In this document: positions 33,397-43,075 of the stretch, in pieces
Layout of the letters: the number at the start of each line of letters is the position of its first letter
Numbering within the stretch: the first letter of the stretch is position 1
From: Paenochrobactrum pullorum
GTDB taxonomy: Bacteria > Pseudomonadota > Alphaproteobacteria > Rhizobiales > Rhizobiaceae
Assembly: GCF_041929845.1 (NCBI RefSeq)
Contig: NZ_JBHEEH010000006.1
Coordinates: 1 to 64,000 of the forward strand
Reading direction: 5' to 3'
DNA: 64,000 nt
Made by a program: the position numbers and the translations under genes
Notes under the pieces: model-generated
Told to the model about the DNA's origin: nothing
The model's database searches: none
Seen by the model: the letters and a program-made list of their open reading frames with translations, nothing else

Positions 33397-35334
33397 TTAG
33401 TTTGGCTGTGGTTCCGGCTCAATATGGCCTTCATCGCCTGCTTCGCCACCCTTTTTAGGAGCAGTGGCGCCCGCCTTCGGCACACCTGAACCACGGGTTG
33501 GTGTGTCATCGCCAGCATCACGGCTCGGCTTTTTACCAGCCAACAAATTTCTGATCTCATCACCTGAAAGCGTTTCATATTCGAGAAGACCTTCAGCAAG
33601 AACAATCCAGTCTTCACGCTTTTCTGTCATGATACGGGTTGCTTCTGCATAAGCTTCATCAATCAAACGACGGACTTCAGCATCAATAATCTGGGCGGTT
33701 TCTTCCGAGACATTCTGTGTTCTTGCCACTGAATGGCCTAAGAAGACTTCTTCCTGATTTTCACCATAGGCTACATAGCCAAGCTTGTCGGAATATCCCC
33801 ATTGGGTCACCATTGAACGGGCCAGTTTGGTTGCCTGCTGAATATCGGAAGATGCACCGGAAGTGACATTTTCCTTACCAAATTTCAGCTCTTCCGCCAC
33901 ACGGCCACCCATCATGATGGCAAGGCGCGAAATCATCCAAGTATAGGTTACCGAATAACGATCACCTTCCGGCAATTGCATCACCATACCCAGTGCACGG
34001 CCACGCGGAATAATGGTTGCTTTATGCAACGGATCCGCTTTCGGCACATTAAGTGCAACAATCGCATGACCGGCTTCATGATAAGCGGTATTCGTCTTTT
34101 CTTCCGGCGTCATTGCAGAAGAACGACGCTCCGCGCCCATCATGATCTTGTCTTTTGCGTCTTCAAATTCCTGCATAGTGACAAGACGTTTATTGCGACG
34201 CGCAGCCATCAAAGCAGATTCATTGACAAGATTGGCAAGATCAGCACCGGAAAAACCAGGTGTACCGCGCGCAAGTATTTTCAGATCGACATTCGGAGCA
34301 AGAGGCACATTACGCACATGCACTTTCAATATCTGCTCACGTCCGGTTACATCCGGATTTGGCACCACAACCTGACGGTCAAAACGACCCGGACGCAGAA
34401 GTGCAGGATCAAGAACATCGGGACGGTTGGTAGCCGCGATCAGGATGATCGATTCATTGGCTTCAAAACCATCCATTTCAACCAGTAATTGGTTCAATGT
34501 CTGTTCGCGCTCATCATTACCTCCGCCAAGACCTGCGCCACGATGACGACCGACAGCGTCAATTTCGTCGATGAAGATAATGCAAGGCGCATTTTTCTTC
34601 GCCTGTTCGAACATGTCGCGGACACGGCTGGCACCAACACCCACAAACATTTCCACGAAGTCTGAACCGGAAATCGTAAAGAATGGTACATTGGCTTCAC
34701 CGGCAACAGAACGTGCCAGCAAGGTTTTACCGGTTCCCGGAGGGCCCACGAGCAAAACACCGCGCGGAATTTTACCACCAAGGCGCTGGAATTTCTGCGG
34801 ATCGCGCAAGAATTCTACAATTTCTTCCAGATCTTCTTTGGCTTCATCAACGCCGGCCACATCTTTAAAGGTCACACGACCATGTGCTTCGGTCAGCAAT
34901 TTTGCTTTTGATTTTCCGAAACCCATAGCCCCGCGTGAACCACCCTGCATCTGGCGCATGAAGAAAATCCATACACCCAAGATCAGGATCATCGGCAGCC
35001 ATGACAGCAAAATACCAAACAGTGAACCGGAACCGTCGCTTTCAGGGCGCGCAGTAATTGTCACACCCTTTTCTTCCAAACGCGACACAAGACCAGTATC
35101 ACCCGGTGAGTAGGTCTGGAATGTCGAACTATTATCGCCGTAAGAGCCGGAAACGCGCTGGCCGGTAATTGTTACAGATTTAACGCGTCCGTTGGACACA
35201 TCATCTATAAATTGCGAATAGGGAATTTCACGCGATGCCGTGCGCTGACCGGGGCTCTGAAACAGGTTGAACAGAGCGATTAAAAGTAGAGCAATGATCG
35301 CCCAGAGGGCGAAGTTGCGATAATTCGGGTTCAT
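33397..35334 (-). CDS. ftsH: ATP-dependent zinc metalloprotease FtsH
   Basis: Membrane-bound AAA+ protease of 645 residues that degrades misfolded membrane proteins and short-lived regulators. TM1 is at about 8-25, the periplasmic domain runs to about 100, and TM2 is at about 105-125. The AAA module has Walker A GPPGTGKT near 195, Walker B IIFIDEIDAVG and the SRH ending in RPGRFDR. The zinc site is HEAGH near 415, with a coiled-coil C-terminus and a Gly/Pro-rich tail. Start at 35334 (MNPNYRNF), the family-typical start. Downstream of tilS, as is common in proteobacteria. Confidence 0.96.
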   Translation of the reverse strand: MNPNYRNFALWAIIALLLIALFNLFQSPGQRTASREIPYSQFIDDVSNGRVKSVTITGQRVSGSYGDNSSTFQTYSPGDTGLVSRLEEKGVTITARPESDGSGSLFGILLSWLPMILILGVWIFFMRQMQGGSRGAMGFGKSKAKLLTEAHGRVTFKDVAGVDEAKEDLEEIVEFLRDPQKFQRLGGKIPRGVLLVGPPGTGKTLLARSVAGEANVPFFTISGSDFVEMFVGVGASRVRDMFEQAKKNAPCIIFIDEIDAVGRHRGAGLGGGNDEREQTLNQLLVEMDGFEANESIILIAATNRPDVLDPALLRPGRFDRQVVVPNPDVTGREQILKVHVRNVPLAPNVDLKILARGTPGFSGADLANLVNESALMAARRNKRLVTMQEFEDAKDKIMMGAERRSSAMTPEEKTNTAYHEAGHAIVALNVPKADPLHKATIIPRGRALGMVMQLPEGDRYSVTYTWMISRLAIMMGGRVAEELKFGKENVTSGASSDIQQATKLARSMVTQWGYSDKLGYVAYGENQEEVFLGHSVARTQNVSEETAQIIDAEVRRLIDEAYAEATRIMTEKREDWIVLAEGLLEYETLSGDEIRNLLAGKKPSRDAGDDTPTRGSGVPKAGATAPKKGGEAGDEGHIEPEPQPN

Positions 35335-35434
35335 AACGGGTCCAATCGATAACCTCGACGTTCCTGCAATCCGGAACAATATTCAAACAGTAACATAGGG
35401 TCGAACAACGGCATTGCCAAGGCAATCTGCACAA

Positions 35435-36841
35435 TCAAAGTCGATTCTTATGAAACTTTCTGCAAATATTTGCGACAGGGTTAAGTTCATCGCCATTGAA
35501 TTGTCGATAAAAACGTTCTGCCAGTATAAAATCATGCCCCGTCAACACATTATCCAGCAATGCATAGTGTTTCGAGACGGAAATATCACCCATTTCAACG
35601 CCACCCAAACCCAATGCAGGTAAAGCGCACAACTGATTCTTTATATAAAGACCGGGAGAAGAAAAGACTGCAGGCTGGAAAAAATCCTGTCGGTTCAAAC
35701 CATAGTTCAAGCAAAAAACATGAAAATCTTGCATCCCGACAGGGCCAAGTTCTACCGGTTCATCTGTCTTATTCTCAATCAAATATCGCTGATCCCATAA
35801 TTCAACAGATTGAGGCTCAACAATAATCACCGGTAAATGACGCTGCTCACGCCAGATGCGATGATGGCGCACACCTGTTTCAATAATGCAACCAGCATAA
35901 TTCATACGCTTTGATGCCATCTCTGCTGCCAGCATTTGTTTTAAAATGCGATTGCGATCTTGTGTGCGGATCAGAAGATTTCGGCCACCTGTCAGCGCCA
36001 GAACAAAACCAATAAAAACCGAAGCTGCTTCTCGCGGCAGCTTAGCCAAAAGCTCCCTGTCAAGCAAAGCTATATCAGGCGCAACCTGTAGCAAAAGCTC
36101 GGAATGCTCATCCCAATAATCAACCGCCTGCTGATTAATCTTTTGCCGTTTTTGCACAGCCTGACCGATTAATTCCAGAAAGTGAACATGTTCACTTTCT
36201 TTGCAGGTTTGCCTGATGCGCGGTCGCTCATAATGAATGTCTAAATTGGTTGGATCATCAATCCAGCCGATATTTCTGGCTCTCAATTGATCGCGCAAAG
36301 CTTCGCGGCGCATATGCAATAAAGGGCGCACCAGCAAAAATTCTTTTGCAAGCAAACTAAAAGCTGCCATACCAGCAAGGCCGCGCATATCCGGCATGCT
36401 GCCGTCCATCGTAGCTGTTTGGCGTGATTGGCGCATGATATAAGTTTCTACCTGATCATCCTGACTGTGACCGGTAAAAATCATCGAAGCGCCAACCTCA
36501 CGTGCTGCCTCCATCAATAAATGATAACGCATCTCGCGTGCGGCGACGGAAATTCCCGTGACAGGTTTGTCTGCGTTCCAAAGCTTGGTGATATGCCAGA
36601 TTTTTCGTTCAGCACAAAATTGCGCAACCGCTTGCGCTTCAGCCGCTGATTCTGCCCGCAAATCATGATCAACAGTCACCGCCACCAATTGCGGCACGGC
36701 TTGTGTCACTGCTAATTGGTTCAAATAGTCTTGCAACAATACGAGAAGTGCAATTGAATCACTGCCGCCTGAAACAGCTGCAATAATTGCCTTCTCATTT
36801 TCCAAATTTAGTTGGTTGCAGATGCTTTCCATAATGGTCAC
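35435..36841 (-). CDS. tilS: tRNA(Ile)-lysidine synthase
   Basis: Modifies C34 of the CAU-anticodon tRNA-Ile to lysidine so that it reads AUA. Protein of 468 residues with the N-type ATP pyrophosphatase P-loop SGGSDS near 24, TVDHDLRAES near 55, and FTGHSQDDQVETYIMR near 115-130. A longer, poorly conserved C-terminal tRNA-binding part follows. It starts 10 bases after the cpoB stop, so they are cotranscribed. This cpoB-tilS-ftsH order is conserved in Rhizobiales. Confidence 0.93.
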   Translation of the reverse strand: MTIMESICNQLNLENEKAIIAAVSGGSDSIALLVLLQDYLNQLAVTQAVPQLVAVTVDHDLRAESAAEAQAVAQFCAERKIWHITKLWNADKPVTGISVAAREMRYHLLMEAAREVGASMIFTGHSQDDQVETYIMRQSRQTATMDGSMPDMRGLAGMAAFSLLAKEFLLVRPLLHMRREALRDQLRARNIGWIDDPTNLDIHYERPRIRQTCKESEHVHFLELIGQAVQKRQKINQQAVDYWDEHSELLLQVAPDIALLDRELLAKLPREAASVFIGFVLALTGGRNLLIRTQDRNRILKQMLAAEMASKRMNYAGCIIETGVRHHRIWREQRHLPVIIVEPQSVELWDQRYLIENKTDEPVELGPVGMQDFHVFCLNYGLNRQDFFQPAVFSSPGLYIKNQLCALPALGLGGVEMGDISVSKHYALLDNVLTGHDFILAERFYRQFNGDELNPVANICRKFHKNRL

Positions 36842-36851
36842 GCAACTGCAC

Positions 36852-37847
36852 TTAACAACCGCTTGCTGCTTTCGCCTTATCTATACTGGCCATAACCGCG
36901 GGAGTTGAACTTGGATAACGCGAAGGAATTTGTGCAAATGTAGCGCAAGCTACATCATGATTGCCCATCGCCTGCAAGGTAATGCCAAGTTTTAGCATGT
37001 TTTCTGCACCACGCTTCGAATCAGGATAGTCGCGCTGTGTGTCAATAAAAACGCTTGCCGCTTCTGATAAGCGTTTTTGCCCAAGGAGTGCCTCCCCTAA
37101 CCAATAACGCGCATCTGCTGTCATCGGATCAGCCGGATAGCGATCAATATGGGCGCGAAATCCTGCCTCGGCCGCTTTATAATCGCCGGACAAAATATAT
37201 TGGTAAGCCGCCTCATAAAGTGCATTGGGATTATCAGCATCCGGTAGAACAATTGATGCCGTTTCCCGACCAAGGCGCGAAGCTTCTTCCGGCACTGATT
37301 CCGGCTCTACATCCATTGTCTCGCCGATTACATTGCCATTGGCATCCATGCGGATTGAACCCAATTGGCGTGGAGGTGTACCACTGCCTTGCTGGGAGTG
37401 ATCAGCACTGGAACCAATAGCCACGGAATCGGCGCTATTTGCATCGGTGGATTTTTCAGAGGTTGACGCGGCATCTTCCGATGCCGCCGCCATGTCTTTT
37501 TGTGTGGAAGGAGCAACAGAAGCTGCCTTACTGCCGGATGCACCGCCAGCGTCAGTCTGTTTTTTCTTTTCCAGCTCTTCAAAGCGATATTCGTTATCTT
37601 CCTGCTGCTTGCGCATTTGCTCCTGCATTTGCAGAATCTGGAAGTTCAGTTCTTCCAGCTTGCCGGAAAGATCACGCACCTGTTCCTGCAACTGGCTGAC
37701 GCGCGGATCAGCAGCCTGTGCTAATTGAACAAGACCGTCGCGAACCGGTTCCACCCTCATGCCGGCGCCAGCGGCAAAAACCGGGCTACTGGCCAAAAGC
37801 GACAGCATTGCCACCGTGATGGTCATATGTTTGGTCAAAGTTTTCAT
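36852..37847 (-). CDS. cpoB: Tol-Pal coordinator CpoB (YbgF)
   Basis: Periplasmic protein of 331 residues that coordinates peptidoglycan synthesis and outer-membrane constriction with the Tol-Pal system. The signal peptide (about 1-25) ends in SPVFA. A coiled-coil trimerisation domain covers about 48-95 (QLQEQVRDLSGKLEELNF). A low-complexity Ser/Ala/Asp linker leads to a C-terminal TPR domain (about 205-331) with NALYEAAYQYILSGDY and DARYWLGEALLGQ. AGGGA lies just before the ATG. It sits downstream of pal, behind a terminator. Confidence 0.92.
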   Translation of the reverse strand: MKTLTKHMTITVAMLSLLASSPVFAAGAGMRVEPVRDGLVQLAQAADPRVSQLQEQVRDLSGKLEELNFQILQMQEQMRKQQEDNEYRFEELEKKKQTDAGGASGSKAASVAPSTQKDMAAASEDAASTSEKSTDANSADSVAIGSSADHSQQGSGTPPRQLGSIRMDANGNVIGETMDVEPESVPEEASRLGRETASIVLPDADNPNALYEAAYQYILSGDYKAAEAGFRAHIDRYPADPMTADARYWLGEALLGQKRLSEAASVFIDTQRDYPDSKRGAENMLKLGITLQAMGNHDVACATFAQIPSRYPSSTPAVMASIDKAKAASGC

Positions 37848-37998
37848 TCCCTGCTTGCCTCATGCAATGGACTGATTGTTTCAAATTACCGCCAATCACA
37901 AAATTAACAGCTCATGAACGGCGATCTTTCATTCCATATCATGAGTAAGTTGAATTCGGCTAAAGTTTGTTAGCCATCGACTTAATCATGTAAAAAAT

Positions 37999-38028
37999 AA
38001 AAAAAGCGGCTCAAGAGCCGCTTTTTTA
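37999..38028 (-). terminator. terminator between pal and cpoB
   Basis: AAAAAAGCGGC / GCCGCTTTTTT with a TCAAGA loop, about 50 bases after the pal stop. It separates cpoB-tilS from the tol genes. Confidence 0.85.
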
Positions 38029-38077
38029 TCACTCATATTCACATACAACCAGCTGCTTTTACAGCTGACCGTTTAAA

Positions 38078-38572
38078 TTACTGGTTCAGGACAGTAACCG
38101 CACGGCGGTTCTGTGACCAGCAAGAGATATCGTCACATGCTGCAACCGGACGTTCTTTACCATAAGAAATGGTACGCATACGGTTGGTTGCTACACCGCG
38201 GGAGGCGAGGAAATCACGTGCAGCTGCTGCACGACGCTGACCCAGTGCCAAGTTGTATTCACGGGTGCCGCGTTCATCCGAGTGACCTTCAACGGTGATC
38301 GAATATTGTGGGTAACGAGCAAGCCACTGTGCCTGTTTGGTCAGGGTCTGCTGTGCGTCTGCGCGAATAACCGACGAATCCAGATCATAGAAAATGCGGT
38401 CGCCAACATTCACCGTGAAGTCCTGCTGGGAACCAGGGGTGGCCACTCCGCCAAGACCAAGGTCACCGGCATTGTTGGGAAGGTTTTTCTTTGATGCGCA
38501 ACCGGCAACTGCCAGTGTCATGAAAAGAGCCATAATAAGCGGGCTACGGGCTATCGACTGGAAACGGCGCAT
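38078..38572 (-). CDS. pal: peptidoglycan-associated lipoprotein Pal
   Basis: Outer-membrane lipoprotein of 164 residues that anchors the outer membrane to peptidoglycan and binds TolB. The signal peptide ends in lipobox LAVAGC (Cys near 25). The OmpA-like domain (about 60-164) has FYDLDSSVIRADAQ, the peptidoglycan-binding EGHSDERGTREYNLALGQRR and SYGKERPV. An internal Cys pair near the C-terminus (CDDISC) is typical of alphaproteobacterial Pal. Last gene of the tolQ-R-A-B-pal cluster, 356 bases from tolB. Confidence 0.95.
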   Translation of the reverse strand: MRRFQSIARSPLIMALFMTLAVAGCASKKNLPNNAGDLGLGGVATPGSQQDFTVNVGDRIFYDLDSSVIRADAQQTLTKQAQWLARYPQYSITVEGHSDERGTREYNLALGQRRAAAARDFLASRGVATNRMRTISYGKERPVAACDDISCWSQNRRAVTVLNQ

Positions 38573-38928
38573 GGGCCGAAGCTCCTTAAAGTTAATGTTT
38601 CAGCGTTAGAGCCCAATAATCATATTGAGGTTAAATTATGCTGAAAAAGTAAGGTTAACATTTTATTACGACTACTTTATCCAGTCGCGCTTCGATCTGC
38701 ACATGAAGGGTAATTAAGGCAGAAAAACGGCCTGTTTAAAGCAAATACGGCCTTCATTATTCAATAATGTTCGCATTTTAGCAAGCGTTGCATATAAGCC
38801 TCAAACGCTTACATGTTCGCAATGGTTAGAAAATAATCGGCACTGTCGTAGACTTTGAGCTTTTTAAAAACGGGGTTAGGCTAAAATTTAAACAAACCCC
38901 ACTTTGATTTTTTTAGTTGTGACCGCGA
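38573..38928. other. 356-base gap between tolB and pal
   Basis: No gene is seen. Nearest tolB, GGGGTT (38872-38877) and AACCCC (38895-38900) can form a weak terminator followed by GTTTTT on the minus strand. The rest is AT-rich and must hold the promoter of pal. The break suggests pal is also transcribed independently of tolB. Confidence 0.5.
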
Positions 38929-40257
38929 CTATTCGAGCAGTGGCGACCATGCCGGATCTGAACCGCCATTCGGGGTCTGGATCTGGCGTTCGTTACGTCC
39001 TGTAACGTCGACAGTGTAAAGCTTGGCACCTGCACCACGTGGCTGACGGAAGAACATCAGCACACGACCATTTGGCGACCATGTCGGGCCTTCATTATGG
39101 AAACCTGTGGTCAGCAAACGCTCGCCAGAACCATCAGGCTTCATCACACCAATGGAAAACTGGCCGCCCGACTGTTTGGTAAAGGCAATCAGATCGCCGC
39201 GTGGTGACCAGACCGGTGTGGAATAGCTACCATTACCAAAGGAAATACGCTGCGGATTGGAACCATCGGCACCCATCACATAAATCTGCTGTCGGCCGCC
39301 GCGGTCAGATTCAAATACGATCTTCGAACCATCAGGCGAGTAAGACGCAGAAGTGTCGATCGCCTGTGAATTGGTCAAACGTGTGGTGGTGCGTGAACGC
39401 AGATCCATCGTGTAAATATTGGCACTGCCATCATCCTGCAACAAGCTCATGATGACCTTCTGGCCATCGGGCGAGAAGCGCGGGGCAATGGTCATGCCGG
39501 GAAAGTTACCAACTACTTCACGCTGACCGGTTTCCAACTGCAACAAATAAACGCGTGGACGATCACCGCTAAAGGACATATAAGTCACTTCCTGACGGTT
39601 TGGCGAGAAACGTGGTGTCAGCACCATATCGCGACCGTCGGAAAGATAGCGCACATTCGCACCGTCCTGATCCATAATCGCCAGACGCTTGACGCGCTTG
39701 GAAGCAGAGCCGGATTCGTCAATATAAACGATGCGGGTATCGAAATAGCCTTTTTCACCGGTCAGGCGTTCATAAATCGCGTCGGCAATAATATGCGCTA
39801 CTCGGCGCCAGTTTTCTGGTGTGGTGTAAAACTGCTGGCCGGTGAGCTGCTGTCCGCCAAATGTATCCCAAAGACGAAACTCTGCTTTCAAACGGCCATC
39901 CGGCTGTTTGGTGATACGGCCTGTGGCCAGAGCCTGTGCATTGATGACCTTCCAGTCTTCAAAGCGTGGAGCGGCATCCGGGTTGGAAATTTTTTCGATA
40001 AAAGCTTTTTTATCGATTGGCAAAAAGAGACCTGATCGCTCCAGATCAGCAGCAATCACTGCCGAAATATTGGCACCCAACTGATCTCCGGAGAGAAAGT
40101 CAGTCACAGCAATCGGCAGCGGCTCCACATTACCTTTGTTAATATTGATCTCAACAACCGCGCGTGCCGGCAAAGTCGCGGCCATACTGGCGGTGACCAT
40201 TACAGCGACAGCTGCAAAGATCGTCCGTATTTTTATCTTCATGATCTTGTTTTTCAT
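38929..40257 (-). CDS. tolB: Tol-Pal system protein TolB
   Basis: Periplasmic beta-propeller protein of 442 residues that binds Pal and TolA. The signal peptide (about 7-33) ends in PARA. An N-terminal alpha/beta domain runs to about 165. Then come six propeller repeats marked by SPNRQ, SPDGQK, SPDGSKIVFESDRGG, SPRGDLIAFT and SPNGRVL, each with Asp/Asn-Gly turns. Starts at ATG 40257 or, 15 bases in, at 40242. It lies about 100 bases after tolA. Confidence 0.95.
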   Translation of the reverse strand: MKNKIMKIKIRTIFAAVAVMVTASMAATLPARAVVEININKGNVEPLPIAVTDFLSGDQLGANISAVIAADLERSGLFLPIDKKAFIEKISNPDAAPRFEDWKVINAQALATGRITKQPDGRLKAEFRLWDTFGGQQLTGQQFYTTPENWRRVAHIIADAIYERLTGEKGYFDTRIVYIDESGSASKRVKRLAIMDQDGANVRYLSDGRDMVLTPRFSPNRQEVTYMSFSGDRPRVYLLQLETGQREVVGNFPGMTIAPRFSPDGQKVIMSLLQDDGSANIYTMDLRSRTTTRLTNSQAIDTSASYSPDGSKIVFESDRGGRQQIYVMGADGSNPQRISFGNGSYSTPVWSPRGDLIAFTKQSGGQFSIGVMKPDGSGERLLTTGFHNEGPTWSPNGRVLMFFRQPRGAGAKLYTVDVTGRNERQIQTPNGGSDPAWSPLLE

Positions 40258-40359
40258 GATGACCGGGGCCTCATCTGTCTTATTTCAAAAATCGTTTCAA
40301 CTGCTCAGTTATTCGCTATCTGCTGCCATTCTTCAAAAACGGCAGCACATTATGCTTAC

Positions 40360-41427
40360 TTAGAACATCTCGCTCGGGTCGAAGTTCACAATCACATCGG
40401 CCCATGAATCATATTTATCGCGTGGCAGATTATATGGTGCGCAACGCATCACTGCACGTTTGGCGCTTTCAGCAGCCACTCGCCCGACACCACTATCAGC
40501 GCCGCCTGAAGTCACCACAGGTGCCCCTTCAATCTCGCCACTTTCGGTCAGACGCATTTTCACTGTCACGACCAGACCGTGCGCATCGGCCACACCGGCA
40601 GGCACGTTCCAGCAACGCTGGATCTGGCCGCGCAATGCATCCATTTCGCTCTGGCTCAGCTTCGAGCCACCAGTGGTCTTTTTAGCACCGAGCGACGCCT
40701 GATCGGTTGAGCGTTTAGCACCGCCACCGGCTGCTTTTTCACGGTTCAAAAGGGCTGCCACTTCATCAGCGATTGCGTCTTTTTCCTGTGACGATGCGCT
40801 GTTATTTGCAGTCTTCTTAGGTTCCTCAACCGGTTTACGATCCGGTGTTTTGGCAGTCTGTGCCTGCGGTGGCTGCGGCTTGGCCTGAGGGGTCGGCACA
40901 TTTTCCGGCAGTTTCGGCGTATTGTCGAGCGCGATTTCCGCCTGCTTGTCAATGGCTTCTGCTACCGGATCAGGTTTAACCTCCTGCTTCGGCTCAGGCT
41001 TTTGCTGCACTTCAGTGGCTGGCACCGGCTGTGGTTTTGTTTCTGGTGCCGGATCAGGCTTCGGCTCAGGTTTTAGTTCCGGTTTATCGGCAGGCTTAGG
41101 TTCGGCTTTTGCCGCATCTGCCGTTTCCACGTTTTTCGGTTTTTCATCTGGTCGTGGCGGCGTTTTCAGATCAATGTCCTGATCACCGACATTTTCAGCC
41201 TGATCAACGGCTTGCGGTTTCGTGGTAGGCTTTGGCGCAGAAAATTCTTTCTTAGGTGCTGATTTCTCACCTTGCTGAACCTGCGTAATCGATTCAATCG
41301 GCACGATATCGACAGGAAAAGCTTCTGAATCAGAGACGTCAAACGCCCGCGGCGATGAGAATGTAACCAATCCCATACCGATAATTGCAACGTGGATAAC
41401 CACGGAGGATGTGAGCCCGGCCTTCAT
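40360..41427 (-). CDS. tolA: Tol-Pal system protein TolA
   Basis: Inner-membrane protein of 355 residues linking TolQ-TolR to Pal/TolB in the outer envelope. One N-terminal helix (about 8-24) precedes a long Lys/Pro/Glu-rich periplasmic stretch (about 50-240). The C-terminal TolA/TonB-like domain (about 250-355) contains LSQSEMDALRGQIQRCWNVP with a paired Cys near the end (RCAPYNLP). The stretched Pro-Glu region resembles tonB at 11469, but linkage to tolR and tolB settles the identity. It starts 7 bases after tolR. Confidence 0.92.
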   Translation of the reverse strand: MKAGLTSSVVIHVAIIGMGLVTFSSPRAFDVSDSEAFPVDIVPIESITQVQQGEKSAPKKEFSAPKPTTKPQAVDQAENVGDQDIDLKTPPRPDEKPKNVETADAAKAEPKPADKPELKPEPKPDPAPETKPQPVPATEVQQKPEPKQEVKPDPVAEAIDKQAEIALDNTPKLPENVPTPQAKPQPPQAQTAKTPDRKPVEEPKKTANNSASSQEKDAIADEVAALLNREKAAGGGAKRSTDQASLGAKKTTGGSKLSQSEMDALRGQIQRCWNVPAGVADAHGLVVTVKMRLTESGEIEGAPVVTSGGADSGVGRVAAESAKRAVMRCAPYNLPRDKYDSWADVIVNFDPSEMF

Positions 41428-41434
41428 GATACCG

Positions 41435-41884
41435 TCAGCTATCCTGCTCCTGGAGGGTGACCAAGCCGATATTTTTAAAACCGGCGGCGGAAATACGTGC
41501 CATGACCTTCATCACGGTGCCGTAATCGGCGGATTTATCACCGCGCACAAAAATTCTCTCATCGTAACCGGTCTTGGAAATTGCCTCCAATTTGGCAACA
41601 ACTTCATCCATTGCTACTTCAGTTTCCTGCAAATAAATCTCGCCTTTATCATTAACCGAAACAGTGATCGGCTGCGTATCTGCATTCATGGCTTTAGCCT
41701 GTGTGTCAGGCAGATCAATAGGCACACCAACCGTCAGCAATGGCGCCGAAATCATGAAGATGATCAACAGCACCAGCATCACGTCAACAAACGGCGTGAC
41801 GTTGATTTCGCTCATAAGAGCTTTCTTACGTCCGCGCCGGCGGCGCCCGCCTGACATTCCCTGATTACCAACCGACATGCCCAT
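41435..41884 (-). CDS. tolR: Tol-Pal system protein TolR
   Basis: Motor subunit of 149 residues, ExbD/TolR family. The Gly/Arg-rich cytoplasmic start (GGRRRRGRKK) is followed by MSEINVTPFVDVMLVLLIIF with the proton-path Asp, then a periplasmic domain ending in ISAAGFKNIGLVT. It works with TolQ to harness proton-motive force for outer-membrane constriction. It lies between tolQ (52 bases) and tolA (7 bases). Confidence 0.95.
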   Translation of the reverse strand: MGMSVGNQGMSGGRRRRGRKKALMSEINVTPFVDVMLVLLIIFMISAPLLTVGVPIDLPDTQAKAMNADTQPITVSVNDKGEIYLQETEVAMDEVVAKLEAISKTGYDERIFVRGDKSADYGTVMKVMARISAAGFKNIGLVTLQEQDS

Positions 41885-41936
41885 GATTATTTCCTGAACT
41901 TCAAATACGTCTTCACATGAAAGCTTTCACAAAACC

Positions 41937-42647
41937 TCAATTGCGAGGTGTGAGCTTTTCATCAATTTGGCGCGATAGTATGGCAGAAAACTCATCAGCG
42001 AAGCCTTCGAGCCTACCGGTGATTTTTGCCGCATCGCCCGACAGTTTATTGTAGGCAATAACCGCCGGAATAGCTGCAAGAAGACCAATAGCTGTTGCAA
42101 GCAGCGCTTCAGCAATACCAGGTGCAACAACTGCGAGGTTTGTGTTTTTAGAAGCTGCAATCGCCTGGAACGAGCTCATAATACCAACAACCGTACCGAA
42201 CAGACCGATAAATGGTGCGGCCGAACCAATGGTTGCCAAAAAGCCCAAGCGGGATTCCAAAATGTCGTTTTCACGCGCCAGCGCCACATCCATGGCTTTA
42301 TCAATACGCATCTGCAATGCAATTGGGGAACGGGCGCCTTTTTCAAAGGATTTCTTCCACTCCCGCATGGCCGCCATAAAAATTGCGCTCATGCCCGTGG
42401 TCGTTCGCTCGCCCAAATTGCGATAAAGCTCTTCCAGTGACTGACCAGACCAGAAAGCCTGCTCAAAACGATCCAGCGCACGGCGCGCGCGGGTGTAGCT
42501 GAGGGACTTGTCAATAATGATCGCCCAGGTCCAGACAGAAGCTGCCAGAAGACCAAGCATCACAAATTTTACGACCCAGTTTGCCTGCATAAACAGGCCC
42601 CAAAGTGTAACATCAGCAGTGGGAGCTGCGAGCGCTACATTTTCCAT
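41937..42647 (-). CDS. tolQ: Tol-Pal system protein TolQ
   Basis: Inner-membrane proton-channel subunit, 236 residues. TM1 is near 25-48, and TM2 and TM3 are near 135-200. They carry the family signatures IGSAAPFIGLFGTVVGIMSSF and VVAPGIAEALLATAIGLLAAIPAV. It pairs with TolR at 41435. No N-terminal extension, unlike ExbB at 12895. First gene of tolQ-R-A-B; the leader contains two short hairpins. Confidence 0.95.
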   Translation of the reverse strand: MENVALAAPTADVTLWGLFMQANWVVKFVMLGLLAASVWTWAIIIDKSLSYTRARRALDRFEQAFWSGQSLEELYRNLGERTTTGMSAIFMAAMREWKKSFEKGARSPIALQMRIDKAMDVALARENDILESRLGFLATIGSAAPFIGLFGTVVGIMSSFQAIAASKNTNLAVVAPGIAEALLATAIGLLAAIPAVIAYNKLSGDAAKITGRLEGFADEFSAILSRQIDEKLTPRN

Positions 42648-43075
42648 AAGTACACCGTCCTCGAATCCAAACGCCCGGCTTTATCTGACCGGGCGGCTCG
42701 CAAAATCATCTTCGTTTCATCCCGCATCAAACGGGTGAGAATTCTTTTTGCGCAAACTTTAAACAATCAGTATGCAGTCGCCGCACGCAAAACCAACATC
42801 GTCCGCAGCAACTTCTGACCACTGTCGCATCATCACTACAGCCTCACTGACCCATTGCCTTGTTACGGTTAATTTTGGTGAAACGAAGGCGTTACGCAAA
42901 AACCTTCATTCCAACCGATTCCGTCAGCATGAATAATGAATTATTATGGTTAAAGATGGGTTACGATTCGCATTAACTTGAAAAAAACCGTGATTTTTGA
43001 ATCATTTTGACTCTAAAATCGTCGCCTGAAGCCAGCACTTTGCAAGTTTTGCTTATACAGCACCGCGAATTGCGC
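42648..43075. promoter_or_regulatory. 428-base region upstream of tolQ with leader hairpins
   Basis: No gene is seen. About 25 bases before the tolQ start, CGCCCGG (42672-42678) and CCGGGCG (42689-42695) form a 7-base stem. A second stem CCCG / CGGG lies at 42721-42735. There is no T-run, so these are leader structures rather than terminators. The rest is expected to hold the tolQ promoter. Confidence 0.4.
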
